A stretch of 64,000 nucleotides of DNA, taken from NCBI RefSeq assembly GCF_022347545.1, contig NZ_JAKREW010000005.1:1-64000 (forward strand). The letters run 5' to 3'. Position 1 is the stretch's first letter. Each line of letters begins with the position of its first letter. The translations under genes and the position numbers were made by a program. Positions 51,812-60,896 of this stretch are shown here, in pieces. Below the pieces are notes generated by a model that saw only the letters and a list, made by a program, of their open reading frames with translations, was not told the DNA's origin and did no database searches. Source of the DNA: Terribium retamae (GTDB lineage: Bacteria; Pseudomonadota; Alphaproteobacteria; Rhizobiales; Rhizobiaceae).

Positions 51812-53449
51812 ATGGATTTTTCGACGGTCGACCGCACCTATGCCAAGGCACGTGCAGACTTTCGCCTGGAAATACCCGAGCATTTCAACTTCGCGTTCGA
51901 CGTCATCGACGACTGGGCGAAGCGGGACGACCGTACCGCGGTGATCGCCGTCTCGCGCGACGGCGAGACGATCCAGCGCATTGCCTATTCGCAGCTCTCG
52001 GAAAGCTCGAACCGCTTCGCCAATGCCTTGCACAAGCTGGGTGTCAAAGCGGGCGATTTTGCCTGCCTCGTCATCGGCCGCGTTCCGGCTTGGTACACGG
52101 TGCTGTTCGGCTGCATGAAGGCGGGCGTTGTCTCAATGCCAGGCACCAACCTGCTCACCGCGCATGACATCGCCTATCGCGTCAACCACTCGAAGGCCAC
52201 GGCGGTCATCGTCACCTCCGAGCATTGCGCCAAGGTCGACGCCATCCGTGCCGAATGTCCGACGCTGAAGACCTTCATCGTTGTCGATGGCGAACGCGAT
52301 GGGTGGCTGTCGTTCGAAAAGCTGCTGGTCAATGCTTCGCCGGCATTGGACCGGAAAGATTTTCCGCCGAACCGCGCCACCGACATGATGATGGCCTATT
52401 TCACCTCCGGCACCACCTCGCTGCCGAAGATGGTTCCACGCGATCATGGCTATGCACTTGCCCACGTGGCGACCGGCCTGTTCTGGATGGATCTCAGACC
52501 CGGCGACGTGCACTGGTCGCTCACCGATACCGGCTGGGCCAAGGCGGCCTGGGGCATCCTGTTTCCGCAATTGCTGCTCGGCACGCCGGCAGTGCTCTAC
52601 AATGGCGATGGTGCCTTCGATGCCGACATGCACCTGAAGCTGATCGGCAAGCTCAAGGTCTCGACCTTCTGCGCGCCCCCCACGGTCTATCGGCTATTCG
52701 CGCAGCAGGATCTGAAACGCTACGACCTCTCCAGCTTGCGTCGTTCGCTGGGTGCCGGCGAACCCCTCAATCCGGAGGTGATGCGCATCTGGAAGGAAGC
52801 AACAGGTACGACGATTGCCGACGGCTACGGCCAAACTGAAACCATCAACATCGTCGCCAATTTTCCAAGCGAGGAAGTGCGGTTCGGCTCGATGGGCAAG
52901 CCGGTGCCGGGCTACGACGTCGATGTCGTCGATGACGATGGCAAGCGTCTGCCTGACGAGGAAGTCGGCCATATCGCGGTCAAGGTCACCGATCCGCATC
53001 CGGGCGGCCTGTTCCACGGCTATTATACCGGCAAGGCGCTGGATACCGGCTCCTTCCGCAACGGCTGGTATTATACCGGGGATACCGCGCGACGCGACAA
53101 GGATGGCTATCTCTGGTTCGTCGGGCGCTCCGACGATCTGATCTCCTCTGCCGGCTATCGCATCAGCCCGTTCGAAGTGGAGAGCGCGCTGATCGAGCAC
53201 AAGGCGGTTGCCGAAAGCGCTGTCATCGGCAAGCCCGACCCGACGCGAGGGCAGATCGTCAAAGCCTATGTCATCCTGGCAAAAGGGTTCACGGCGTCGG
53301 ACGAGTTGGCGCGCGATATCCAGGAGTTCTGCCGCAACCTGACCGCGCCTTACAAATATCCACGCGAGATCGAGTTCGTCGATGCACTGCCCAAGACCAT
53401 CTCCGGCAAGATCCGCCGGGTGGAACTCAGGCAGGCCAGCAAGGAATAG
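51812..53449 (+). CDS. acyl-CoA synthetase, medium-chain/aryl type
   Basis: A 545-residue ANL-family ligase forming acyl-CoA from a carboxylate, ATP and CoA. Motifs are AYFTSGTTSLPKMVPR (P-loop), DGYGQTETINIV and YYTGDTARRDKDGYLWFVGR, with the catalytic Lys in LPKTISGKIRR. The type resembles mammalian ACSM and bacterial benzoate/medium-chain ligases. ATG 51812 follows GGAGGAGAGG; an earlier ATG at 51770 lacks a site. Alone on its strand and about 100 bp after the 2H gene. It may serve aromatic or fatty acid oxidation. Confidence 0.9.
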   Translation: MDFSTVDRTYAKARADFRLEIPEHFNFAFDVIDDWAKRDDRTAVIAVSRDGETIQRIAYSQLSESSNRFANALHKLGVKAGDFACLVIGRVPAWYTVLFGCMKAGVVSMPGTNLLTAHDIAYRVNHSKATAVIVTSEHCAKVDAIRAECPTLKTFIVVDGERDGWLSFEKLLVNASPALDRKDFPPNRATDMMMAYFTSGTTSLPKMVPRDHGYALAHVATGLFWMDLRPGDVHWSLTDTGWAKAAWGILFPQLLLGTPAVLYNGDGAFDADMHLKLIGKLKVSTFCAPPTVYRLFAQQDLKRYDLSSLRRSLGAGEPLNPEVMRIWKEATGTTIADGYGQTETINIVANFPSEEVRFGSMGKPVPGYDVDVVDDDGKRLPDEEVGHIAVKVTDPHPGGLFHGYYTGKALDTGSFRNGWYYTGDTARRDKDGYLWFVGRSDDLISSAGYRISPFEVESALIEHKAVAESAVIGKPDPTRGQIVKAYVILAKGFTASDELARDIQEFCRNLTAPYKYPREIEFVDALPKTISGKIRRVELRQASKE

Positions 53450-53514
53450 GTAGGCATAACATCTCGCTTGCATTCAAAAACTAGGTGGCACGAATTCGGC
53501 TGACTTTTCGGTGC

Positions 53515-53704
53515 GTCCTTCGAGGCTCGCCCGCGTGGAGTTTCAATAATATTTTCAAGCTTGTGCGGGCTCGCAGCTCAGGATGAGGATCGTTGGTGCT
53601 GCCCTGCACGGTGGGCGACGGCACAAACCTCCTTCATCCTGAGGTGCGAGCCTGCAACAGGCTGGAGATGGGGTGCAGGTTTATAGGGGCGAGCCTCGAA
53701 GGAC
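53515..53704. repeat. nested inverted-repeat intergenic element
   Basis: A 190 bp element bounded by a perfect 17 bp inverted repeat (gtccttcgaggctcgcc at 53515-53531; its complement at 53688-53704). Inside lies a second 18 bp pair with one mismatch (gctcgcagctcaggatga at 53569-53586 and 53634-53651). The half-site cgtccttcgaggc also occurs at 60843-60855. The pattern fits the small non-coding repeats (RIME/MITE-like) scattered in rhizobial genomes; no transposase is encoded. Confidence 0.78.
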
Positions 53705-53719
53705 ACGCCCTCGGAGCCG

Positions 53720-54232
53720 TCAGGCCGACTGCGCGTCGCGGTCGGTGAGCGCGATGTGGCAGCAGCCGCTGCCGTGGCCGGGCGACCAGGTGACGTTGTC
53801 GAAGCGCACGCCCGTGGCCTCGAACAGGCCGCGGTCGAAGGCGCCTGCGATCCGGCAAAGCGTGGTGAGTTGTTCTTCGCCGACACCGGCCTCGACCCAA
53901 GCGTCCTTCAGCGGGCAACGCTTCACCTTGAAGGCGATGCGGTCCGGCGCCCGCTCGACATCTGTCGGATACATGCGCCCGTCATCCGGGCTGACGGCCA
54001 GGAAGGCTTCACCGATCGCGCGCGCGTCGTTTGGTCCGAACTTGCCAAAGGCTGCGGCCGCTACCTCTTGGCCGCGTTTTTCGATGGCGCGCACCATGAC
54101 CGCCTCGGCTTGTTCGGGACCCAGTTCCGCCGTCAGTTCGTCCAGCATCAGCCGGTAGAGATCGGCGCGGTTGCGGAAGGCCGAGTCAAGTTCGCGAGCA
54201 AGCTTTTCCGCGCGGGCCTGAGGGTCAGTCAT
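53720..54232 (-). CDS. ATC-hydrolase family protein
   Basis: A 170-residue member of the L-2-amino-thiazoline-4-carboxylate hydrolase family. Marks are VKRCPLKDAW at about 105, LCRIAGAFDRGLFEATG at about 130 and HGSGCCHIAL at about 153, giving conserved Cys and His residues. ATC hydrolase opens a thiazoline ring to N-carbamoyl-cysteine, but many family members have unknown substrates. It is the last gene of the peptide-transporter operon, overlapping the ATPase by four bases, so the imported compound is probably its substrate. Confidence 0.85.
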   Translation of the reverse strand: MTDPQARAEKLARELDSAFRNRADLYRLMLDELTAELGPEQAEAVMVRAIEKRGQEVAAAAFGKFGPNDARAIGEAFLAVSPDDGRMYPTDVERAPDRIAFKVKRCPLKDAWVEAGVGEEQLTTLCRIAGAFDRGLFEATGVRFDNVTWSPGHGSGCCHIALTDRDAQSA

Positions 54233-55026
54233 GATCGTTCCTGTATCGTCGTTGTCAGCCTGGGCACGGCGGCAACCAGCGCCTTGCCGATGGCGGATTG
54301 CGGATTGTCGATGACGGCGCGGGCATCGCCTTGCTCGGTGATGCGACCACCTTCGAGGAGGACGACGCGGTGCGCGAACGCACGCACCACACCAAGGTCG
54401 TGGGAAACGAAGAGGTAGGCGATGCGTTCCGTGCGCTGCAGGTCGAGCAGCAGTTCGAGGATCTGGCTGCGTACCGAGACGTCGAGCGCCGAAACAGCTT
54501 CGTCGAGCACGATCAGCGATGGCTTCGTGGCGATGGCACGAGCGATTGCTACCCGCTGACGTTGACCGCCGGAAATCTCATGGAGGTACCGGTCGGCGAG
54601 ATCGGACGACAGGCCGACACGCTGAAGCAGAGCTGCGATGCGGCTCGGGCGCTCGCTGCGGCTCACAAGTGCATGGATGCGCAGCGGGTCGTCCAACACG
54701 CGCGCAACTGTCGCGCGCGGATTGAGCGCTGCAAGCGGGTCCTGGAACACCATTTGCAGCCGCGCGCGTCGGGCGCGCAGAGCCGAACCGCGCAGAGCGA
54801 GGAAATTCTCGCCTCCAAAATCCACTCGGCCGGCATCGGGTTCGATCAGCCGCAGGATCAGCCGGGCTATGGTGGATTTGCCAGAGCCCGAGGGGCCGGC
54901 AAGCGCCAGCGTTTCGGCGGGCGAAATCGACAAGGAAATATCCTCGGCGGCCGTGACGATCGTTCCGCTGCGATGGAAACGTTTGGTCAGCCCCGAGACG
55001 GCAAGCAGCGGCTCAGACATGGCCAT
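54229..55026 (-). CDS. dipeptide-type ABC transporter ATPase (DppF-like)
   Basis: A 265-residue ATP-binding subunit. Walker A GPSGSGKST at about residue 45, signature ISGGQRQRVAIA at about 155, Walker B LIVLDEAVSALD at about 178, and switch His in LFVSHDLGV. Pairs with the neighbouring ATPase to drive the two permeases. Start overlaps the previous gene by 14 bases. Confidence 0.95.
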   Translation of the reverse strand: MAMSEPLLAVSGLTKRFHRSGTIVTAAEDISLSISPAETLALAGPSGSGKSTIARLILRLIEPDAGRVDFGGENFLALRGSALRARRARLQMVFQDPLAALNPRATVARVLDDPLRIHALVSRSERPSRIAALLQRVGLSSDLADRYLHEISGGQRQRVAIARAIATKPSLIVLDEAVSALDVSVRSQILELLLDLQRTERIAYLFVSHDLGVVRAFAHRVVLLEGGRITEQGDARAVIDNPQSAIGKALVAAVPRLTTTIQERS

Positions 55027-55813
55027 GGCCCACTGGTGCGATCATGGGTTCGGCGTCCAGCCCGATATGGGCATCCAGCAGTTTCTTGGTGTAGGCATGC
55101 TCCGGTGCCTGGATCACCGCATTGGCTTTGCCCAGCTCGACCATCTCCCCACGGCGGAACACCGCGATGCGGTCGGCCAGTTCGGCGGCAAGCGCAATGT
55201 CATGGCTGACGAACAGCAGCGCCATGCCATCCTCAGCCACGAGCTGCCTGATTAGCGCGACGATTTCGGCCTGCACGATGGTGTCGAGGGCGCTGGTTGC
55301 TTCGTCTGCGATCAGCAATCTAGGTCCGGCGGCGATGGCGGCGGCGATCGCCACCCGCTGCCTTTGTCCGCCGGACAGCTGATGCGGATAAGCATGCAGG
55401 ACTGTCCCCGGATCCGGCAGCTTGACTCGTCGCAACAGCTCAAGCGCACGACGCTCCGCTTGGGCCCAGTCCTGGTCAAGATGGGTGTGCGCAACCTCTG
55501 CGATCTCCCGGCCGACTGCCATCACCGGGTCGAGGCTCGCTGATGCGTCCTGGAATACGAAACCGATGTCGCGGCCGCCGCGCGGCAATTGCAACTGTCC
55601 TGACCAAAGGATGGCGCCGTTCACTGCCGCAGTCGGCGGCAACAGGCCGGCAACGGCGAGGGCCAGCGTGCTCTTGCCGGAACCGCTTTCGCCGATGATC
55701 GCCAGCCGTTCGCCGGGGGCGATGTCGAGATCGATGTTGCGGAGCGAGAACGAAGTCGCATCACGCCGGTAGGTGACGGACAGGTCGCGGATGGAGACGA
55801 GCGGCCCGGTCAT
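55013..55813 (-). CDS. dipeptide-type ABC transporter ATPase (DppD-like)
   Basis: A 266-residue ATPase with Walker A GESGSGKST at about residue 42, signature LSGGQRQRVAIA at about 150, Walker B LLIADEATSALD at about 172 and switch LFVSHDIAL. The C-terminal tail is shorter than in E. coli DppD, lacking most of the cysteine cluster region. Start overlaps the permease stop by four bases. Confidence 0.95.
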   Translation of the reverse strand: MTGPLVSIRDLSVTYRRDATSFSLRNIDLDIAPGERLAIIGESGSGKSTLALAVAGLLPPTAAVNGAILWSGQLQLPRGGRDIGFVFQDASASLDPVMAVGREIAEVAHTHLDQDWAQAERRALELLRRVKLPDPGTVLHAYPHQLSGGQRQRVAIAAAIAAGPRLLIADEATSALDTIVQAEIVALIRQLVAEDGMALLFVSHDIALAAELADRIAVFRRGEMVELGKANAVIQAPEHAYTKKLLDAHIGLDAEPMIAPVGHGHV

Positions 55814-56631
55814 GACAGGCCCTTCCTGACGGCAGTGCCTTCGACCACGCCTTCGCCGGCGAGATAGACACCGAGCACGGTCAGCACCAGCGCGATGCCG
55901 GGCACGATGGAGAGGAACGGTGCCGAACGCAGGACGGTTCGGCCCTCCGCGATCATGCCGCCCCAGGTAACGCGGTTGGGATCGCCCAGCCCGAGGAAGG
56001 AAAGTGCGGCCTCGATCAGGATCGCGGAAGCGACGATGACGGAAGAGAGCGCGAGTACCGGTGGCAAGGCGTTGGGCAGGACTTCGCGCAAGGCGATCTC
56101 AAGCGGATGCATGCCGATGACCCTCGCGCCAGCGACGAAATCGCGCTCGCGGATGGAAAGCACTTCGGCGCGTGCGACGCGGGCCGGTCCCGTCCATGCC
56201 GAAAGGGCGATGGCGATGACCACGACGGTGAGCGAAGGGCCGACGACGCTAACGAAAGCCAGGGCCAGCAGGAAGGACGGCACGGTCTGGAAGGCATCGG
56301 TGATACGCATCAGCGTCTCATCGAGAATGCCGCCGGCAAAACCGGCCAATGTGCCGATCACTGCGCCAACGGCGATTGCCGCGGCTGCAGCTGCAAGCCC
56401 GACGGCCAAAGAGGTACGCGCGCCATGGAAGAGCTCGGCCAGCACATCACGGCCGAGGCGGTCTGTGCCGAGCGGCAACGACCATTCCTGGAATGGCGGC
56501 AGCAACGGCGCACCTTTGATGGCAAGGGGATCGCCCGGGAACAGCATGGGTGCCGCCAGGGCCATGACCACGAGCACCGCCAGGATCCCGAGCCCGACCA
56601 GCGCTTCGGGTATCTGTACCAGTCGCCTCAT
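55810..56631 (-). CDS. dipeptide-type ABC permease (DppC-like)
   Basis: A 273-residue membrane protein with about six helices. The early LPLGTDRLGRDVLAELFHGA segment and the EAA loop (about residues 170-190, GARVIGMHPLEIALREVLPN) mark the DppC/OppC type. Coupled by four-base overlaps to both neighbours. Confidence 0.95.
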   Translation of the reverse strand: MRRLVQIPEALVGLGILAVLVVMALAAPMLFPGDPLAIKGAPLLPPFQEWSLPLGTDRLGRDVLAELFHGARTSLAVGLAAAAAAIAVGAVIGTLAGFAGGILDETLMRITDAFQTVPSFLLALAFVSVVGPSLTVVVIAIALSAWTGPARVARAEVLSIRERDFVAGARVIGMHPLEIALREVLPNALPPVLALSSVIVASAILIEAALSFLGLGDPNRVTWGGMIAEGRTVLRSAPFLSIVPGIALVLTVLGVYLAGEGVVEGTAVRKGLS

Positions 56632-57614
56632 GCGCTGGCCTCGCTGGCGCCGACTCGTGGGTCCAGGAAGGCATAGGCGATATCGACCAGGAGGTTGATG
56701 AGGACCACGAGGATGGCGCTGACCAGGATGATGCCGAGCAGGAGCGGTGTGTCCCGCATCGCCACCGCCTCCTGTGCCAGCCTGCCGAGGCCGGGCACCG
56801 AAAAGATGCTTTCGATCACGACGCTGCCGCCCAGCATCTGGGCGGACTGCAGGCCCAGCATGGTGACAAGAGGCAGCAGCGCATTGCGCGCGACATGGGC
56901 CAGTACGATGCGCCGTCGGCTCAGTCCCCTGGCGCGGGCAGCGCGGATGAAATCCAACCGCCAGACCTCGGCCATGCCGGCGCGCATCATCCTAAGATAC
57001 AGCGCCAGATAGATCACGCCGAGAGAGGTCACCGGCAGAACGAGATGGCGGGCAATATCAGCCGCGCGCGCAAAGCCGGTCTTGCCGGACGCGATCGTCT
57101 CGAAACCGGAGATCGGGAACCAGCGCAGGTCGACGGCGAAAACGATGACGAGAACCAGCGCCAGCCAGAAGCCGGGCACCGCGTAGAGCGCCAATGAGGC
57201 GGTCGACAGGACACGGTCGCGCACACTGCCGGGGCGCGCACCGGCATAGATACCGAGTGCGGAGCCAACGCCGAAGGACAGTGCGGTCGAGGCGCCCATC
57301 AGGATCAGCGTAACCGGCAGGCGTTCCAGGATGACGTCGCGGATCGGTCGCGAGAAGGCGACCGACTGGCCGAGATCGAGATGCAGGAGCGCCCACAGAT
57401 AGTTGGCCAGCCGCGTCGCGGCGGACTGGTCGAGCCCCCAGCTCTGCCGCATCGCCTCGACGAGCCCGGCATCACCACCGGTCGACACGAGATAAGCGTC
57501 GACAGCATCGCCGGGGGCCGCCTCGAGCAGGAGGAAGGTGCCGACAATGACGATCAGAAGCACGAAGATGGAACCGACAAGCCGCCGGCGCAGAAGAAGG
57601 AGGGCACGGGACAT
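56628..57614 (-). CDS. dipeptide-type ABC permease (DppB-like)
   Basis: A 328-residue membrane protein of the DppB/OppB type, with FLLLEAAPGDAVDAYL after helix 1 and the EAA loop FIRAARARGLSRRRIVLAHV at about 225. ATG 57614 (MSRALLLLRRRL) is chosen over an upstream frame that runs through the intergenic gap. It lies 72 bp after the binding-protein gene. Confidence 0.93.
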   Translation of the reverse strand: MSRALLLLRRRLVGSIFVLLIVIVGTFLLLEAAPGDAVDAYLVSTGGDAGLVEAMRQSWGLDQSAATRLANYLWALLHLDLGQSVAFSRPIRDVILERLPVTLILMGASTALSFGVGSALGIYAGARPGSVRDRVLSTASLALYAVPGFWLALVLVIVFAVDLRWFPISGFETIASGKTGFARAADIARHLVLPVTSLGVIYLALYLRMMRAGMAEVWRLDFIRAARARGLSRRRIVLAHVARNALLPLVTMLGLQSAQMLGGSVVIESIFSVPGLGRLAQEAVAMRDTPLLLGIILVSAILVVLINLLVDIAYAFLDPRVGASEASA

Positions 57615-57686
57615 GAGCACAAAACTTCGAGGCCGGAGTCGCCAATCTATCTGCTGGCGGCTGCCGACCTCAAGCACCGATCCGGA

Positions 57687-59297
57687 TTATTGCGCCAGCC
57701 AGGTGTTCGACCAGTTGGACACCGCCCAGCGTGGATTGTCGGCAATGTTGCCAACCTTGTCGCTGGCAACCGAAATGAAGGTCCAGTCGGCCACGTTGAT
57801 GAAGGGCAGGTCTTCAACCACCTTCTTCTGGAATTCCTTGTAGAGATCGGTCCGCGCCTTGGCGTCCAGCGTTTCGGCTGCTTTGGCGATGATGGCGTCG
57901 ATAGCGGCACTCTTGTAGCCGCCCTGGTTGGAGAAGGGCACGCCATCGGGAATGCCGCTCTGGGCCAGGATGGTGGTGGAGATCGCCGGGTCGCCACGGA
58001 ACACAGGCGGGCCAACCGCCAGGTCGAAATCGTGGTCGGTGTAGACCGCTTTCATATGCGCGGCCGAGTCATTGTTGACCAGCTCGGCATCGATGCCGAT
58101 GGCTGCCAGCGCCTGGCGCAGGTAGTCGCCGAACTGTCTGGTCTCATTGAAATAGGGAGCCGGCAGAAGCTTGAGCTTGAAGCGCTTGCCATCGGCACCG
58201 GCCTTGTAGCCGGCCTCATCGAGCAGGGCGTTGGCCTTGGCGACGTCGAAGGCATAAGCCGGCACGTCAGCGGTATAGAACTGCTTGTCGTTTTTCGGCA
58301 CCGGCCCGGTGGCGGTTTCGGCGTAGCCGAGGAAGATCGTCTTGACGACGAAGTCCCTGTCGATGGCATGCGCGATCGCCTGCCGCACCTTCACGTCGGC
58401 CAGCTCCTTGCGGCGATGGTTGATTTCCACCACGAGCTGATAGGTGAGGCCCTCGTAACCCTTGGTGACGACCTTGAGCCCCGGTACCTTCGAGATACGG
58501 TCGAGGTCCGCCAGCGGTACGGCCGAGAAAGCAGCCAGCTGGATTTCCTCGGCTTCAAGCGCATTGGCTGCTGCTGAGCGGTCTGGCAGCACCTGGTAGA
58601 CGATCTCGTCGAGATAAGGCTCACTCTTGCCCCAATAGGCTGTGTTTTTCTCCAAGCGGTAGTACTGGCCAGCCTTGTGTTCGGCGAACTTGAACGGGCC
58701 AGTGCCGATGGGGGCGGTGTTGGCCGGGTTCTCCTCGATCTTGCCGTTCTCGTAGATGTGCTTGGGCACGACGCTGGTCAGTGCCGGCAGCGCGTTGCGG
58801 ATCAGCTGGAAAGGCGTCGGCTTGGCGAATTTGAAGACGGCGATATGTTCGTCGGGGGTCTCGACTGCTTCGAGGTCCTTGAAGACGACGCGGCCGAGGT
58901 TTTGAAGCGGCTTCCAGATCTGCAGGGCCGAGAAGGCGACGTCGGCCGACGTGAACGGCTTGCCGTCATGCCAGGTCACACCTTCGCGCAGTTTGAAAGT
59001 GACCGACTTGCCGTCTTCTGACCCTTCCCAACTGACGGCGAGGCGAGGGCTGAGCCCATCCTTGCCTTCATAGTCGGCCTCGGCGAGCGGCTCGACGACT
59101 TTGGAGGAGATGAAGAAGACGCCGTTGGACGCGACGATGGCCGGATTCAGATTTCGAGGTTCGGAATCGGCTGCGACCGTCAGGCGGCCTCCTTTCTGAG
59201 GCTCCTGCGCCCAACCGATGGTCGGAAGGGCGGTCGAGGCGAGCAGCACTGCAGCGCCTGAAAGCACCGAGCGCCTGGTGAGGCTGAAATCCGACAT
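57687..59297 (-). CDS. peptide/solute ABC binding protein (SBP family 5)
   Basis: A 536-residue periplasmic receptor of the DppA/OppA family. The N-terminus SLTRRSVLSGAAVLLASTAL is a Tat-type signal, cleaved near WAQEP. Mature marks are LTVAADSEPRNLNPAI and the family block YEGKDGLSPRLAVSWE with FKLREGVTWHDGKPFTSADV. The ligand need not be a peptide; with an ATC-hydrolase-family gene and an amidase nearby a small amide or heterocycle is possible. First gene of the operon. Confidence 0.95.
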   Translation of the reverse strand: MSDFSLTRRSVLSGAAVLLASTALPTIGWAQEPQKGGRLTVAADSEPRNLNPAIVASNGVFFISSKVVEPLAEADYEGKDGLSPRLAVSWEGSEDGKSVTFKLREGVTWHDGKPFTSADVAFSALQIWKPLQNLGRVVFKDLEAVETPDEHIAVFKFAKPTPFQLIRNALPALTSVVPKHIYENGKIEENPANTAPIGTGPFKFAEHKAGQYYRLEKNTAYWGKSEPYLDEIVYQVLPDRSAAANALEAEEIQLAAFSAVPLADLDRISKVPGLKVVTKGYEGLTYQLVVEINHRRKELADVKVRQAIAHAIDRDFVVKTIFLGYAETATGPVPKNDKQFYTADVPAYAFDVAKANALLDEAGYKAGADGKRFKLKLLPAPYFNETRQFGDYLRQALAAIGIDAELVNNDSAAHMKAVYTDHDFDLAVGPPVFRGDPAISTTILAQSGIPDGVPFSNQGGYKSAAIDAIIAKAAETLDAKARTDLYKEFQKKVVEDLPFINVADWTFISVASDKVGNIADNPRWAVSNWSNTWLAQ

Positions 59298-59515
59298 GAC
59301 TGAACCCCCAAATCACCCGCCAGGCGGGTCCGAAATTCTGGACAGGCACTCGACGCCTGTCTCACCGGTGGGGATTATGACCTTTGTCTGCCGTTTCGCC
59401 AGAGAAGGATTTGGCGCTAAAGGCTCTGGCGGTGAAATTTCCGTCCACTGGCCCAGAGTTCGCGTCGAGCAAAGCCGTTGCGGTTTGGCAGTGCGCGTGA
59501 GACAGCAGGCTGTCC

Positions 59516-60838
59516 ATGTCCTCGAAGCCAAGTGAGATGCCGATGTCCTCAGCACGCGATCGTCTCGAAGCTGTTCTGGCGCGCCTTGAGAGCCGCGCGG
59601 CCGAAGAGAAGGTCTTCACCAGGCTTTATCCCGAAGCGGCCCGCGCGGCAGCCGATGCCGCGGATGCACGGCGAAAGGCTGGCATCTCGCTGGGGCCGCT
59701 CGACGGCGAGATCGTTTCGATCAAGGATCTCCTCGATGTCGGCGGCGAGCCGACCTTGGCCGGGTCCTTGCTTCGCCGCACCGCCGGGCCGGCGCAACAG
59801 GACGCGCCGGTGGTGCAGCGACTGCGCCAGTCCGGTGCCGTCATCATCGGCAAGACCAACATGACCGAATTCGCATTTACCGCGCTTGGCCTCAATCCGC
59901 ATTACGGCACGCCGGGCAATAACGCAGATGTTGCGCGGGTCCCCGGTGGGTCCTCTTCCGGCGCCGGCGTCTCGGTGGCGGAAGGCACCAGCGCCATTTC
60001 GATCGGGTCGGATACCGGGGGATCGATCCGCATTCCGGCAGCGCTGAACGGTGTTGTCGGCTTCAAGCCGACGGCGCGCCGCGTGCCTCTGGACGGCGCT
60101 TTCCCTCTCTCTTTTGCGTTGGATTCTCTCGGCCCCCTGGCGCGGACCGTTGCCGAATGCACTGCCGCCGATGCGGTTCTCGCAGGCGAAGAATCCGCGC
60201 CGCTGATGCCGGCGCGGCTCGATGGCCTGCGCGTGGGCATTCCGCGAGGGTATCTGTTCAACGACACAGAGCAACAGATCGCTCGCGCGTTCGAGGACGC
60301 TATCCGAAAACTGGAGCGGTCGGGTGCGCGGCTTTTCGACATCGCTATCGACGATCTCGTCGACGCGATGAATGAGGCGACGCAATACGGCTCCATCGCC
60401 GGCATGGAAGGTGCCGCCATCCATGCCGACTGGCTGGGGGCCGGCACGGATGTCGCGGTCGACCCGCATGTCAGCATTCCGCTTGCTCGCTACGCCAAGG
60501 CGCCGGTGTCGATTTACATTCGCACCATGCGCAGCCGCGCCGGACATATTGTCGAGATGGATCGCAGGCTGGTGGATCTCGACGTGCTGGCGCTGCCAAC
60601 GGTACCGGTCGCGGCGCCGTTGATCGATGCGGTGATGGCCGATCCAAAGTTCGACGAGCGCATGGAAGGGCTGCTGCTGCGCAACACCGAGGTGTTCAAC
60701 TATTTCGACCAATGCGCGATTTCGCTGCCGATGCCGGGCACCACGTTGCCGTCCGGCCTGATGCTGGTCGGGCGCAACGGGCATGACCATCGCCTGCTGG
60801 CGATCGCGGCTTCGGTCGAGGCCTTGCTCAAGGCCTGA
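59516..60838 (+). CDS. amidase signature family hydrolase
   Basis: A 440-residue amidase. The Ser-cisSer-Lys triad is visible: Lys in VSIKDLLDVGG at about 78, and GGSSSGAGVSVAEG with GSDTGGSIRIPAA at about 145-175 holding the two serines. Substrates range from simple amides to carbamoyl compounds. It is divergent from the ABC operon with 218 bp between them, so a shared promoter region and joint role in amide use are plausible. Start uncertain among ATG codons at 59516, 59537 and 59543. Confidence 0.92.
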   Translation: MSSKPSEMPMSSARDRLEAVLARLESRAAEEKVFTRLYPEAARAAADAADARRKAGISLGPLDGEIVSIKDLLDVGGEPTLAGSLLRRTAGPAQQDAPVVQRLRQSGAVIIGKTNMTEFAFTALGLNPHYGTPGNNADVARVPGGSSSGAGVSVAEGTSAISIGSDTGGSIRIPAALNGVVGFKPTARRVPLDGAFPLSFALDSLGPLARTVAECTAADAVLAGEESAPLMPARLDGLRVGIPRGYLFNDTEQQIARAFEDAIRKLERSGARLFDIAIDDLVDAMNEATQYGSIAGMEGAAIHADWLGAGTDVAVDPHVSIPLARYAKAPVSIYIRTMRSRAGHIVEMDRRLVDLDVLALPTVPVAAPLIDAVMADPKFDERMEGLLLRNTEVFNYFDQCAISLPMPGTTLPSGLMLVGRNGHDHRLLAIAASVEALLKA

Positions 60839-60856
60839 ACGACGTCCTTCGAGGCA

Positions 60857-60890
60857 GCCGATAGAGCGGAAGCGCGTCCGCTCTATCGGC
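60857..60890. terminator. bidirectional terminator hairpin
   Basis: A perfect 14 bp stem (gccgatagagcgga / tccgctctatcggc) with a six-base loop, between the convergent amidase and sugar permease genes. It lies seven bases past the stop of the permease on the minus strand. No T-run follows on either strand. Confidence 0.7.
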
Positions 60891-60896
60891 CGCTGG

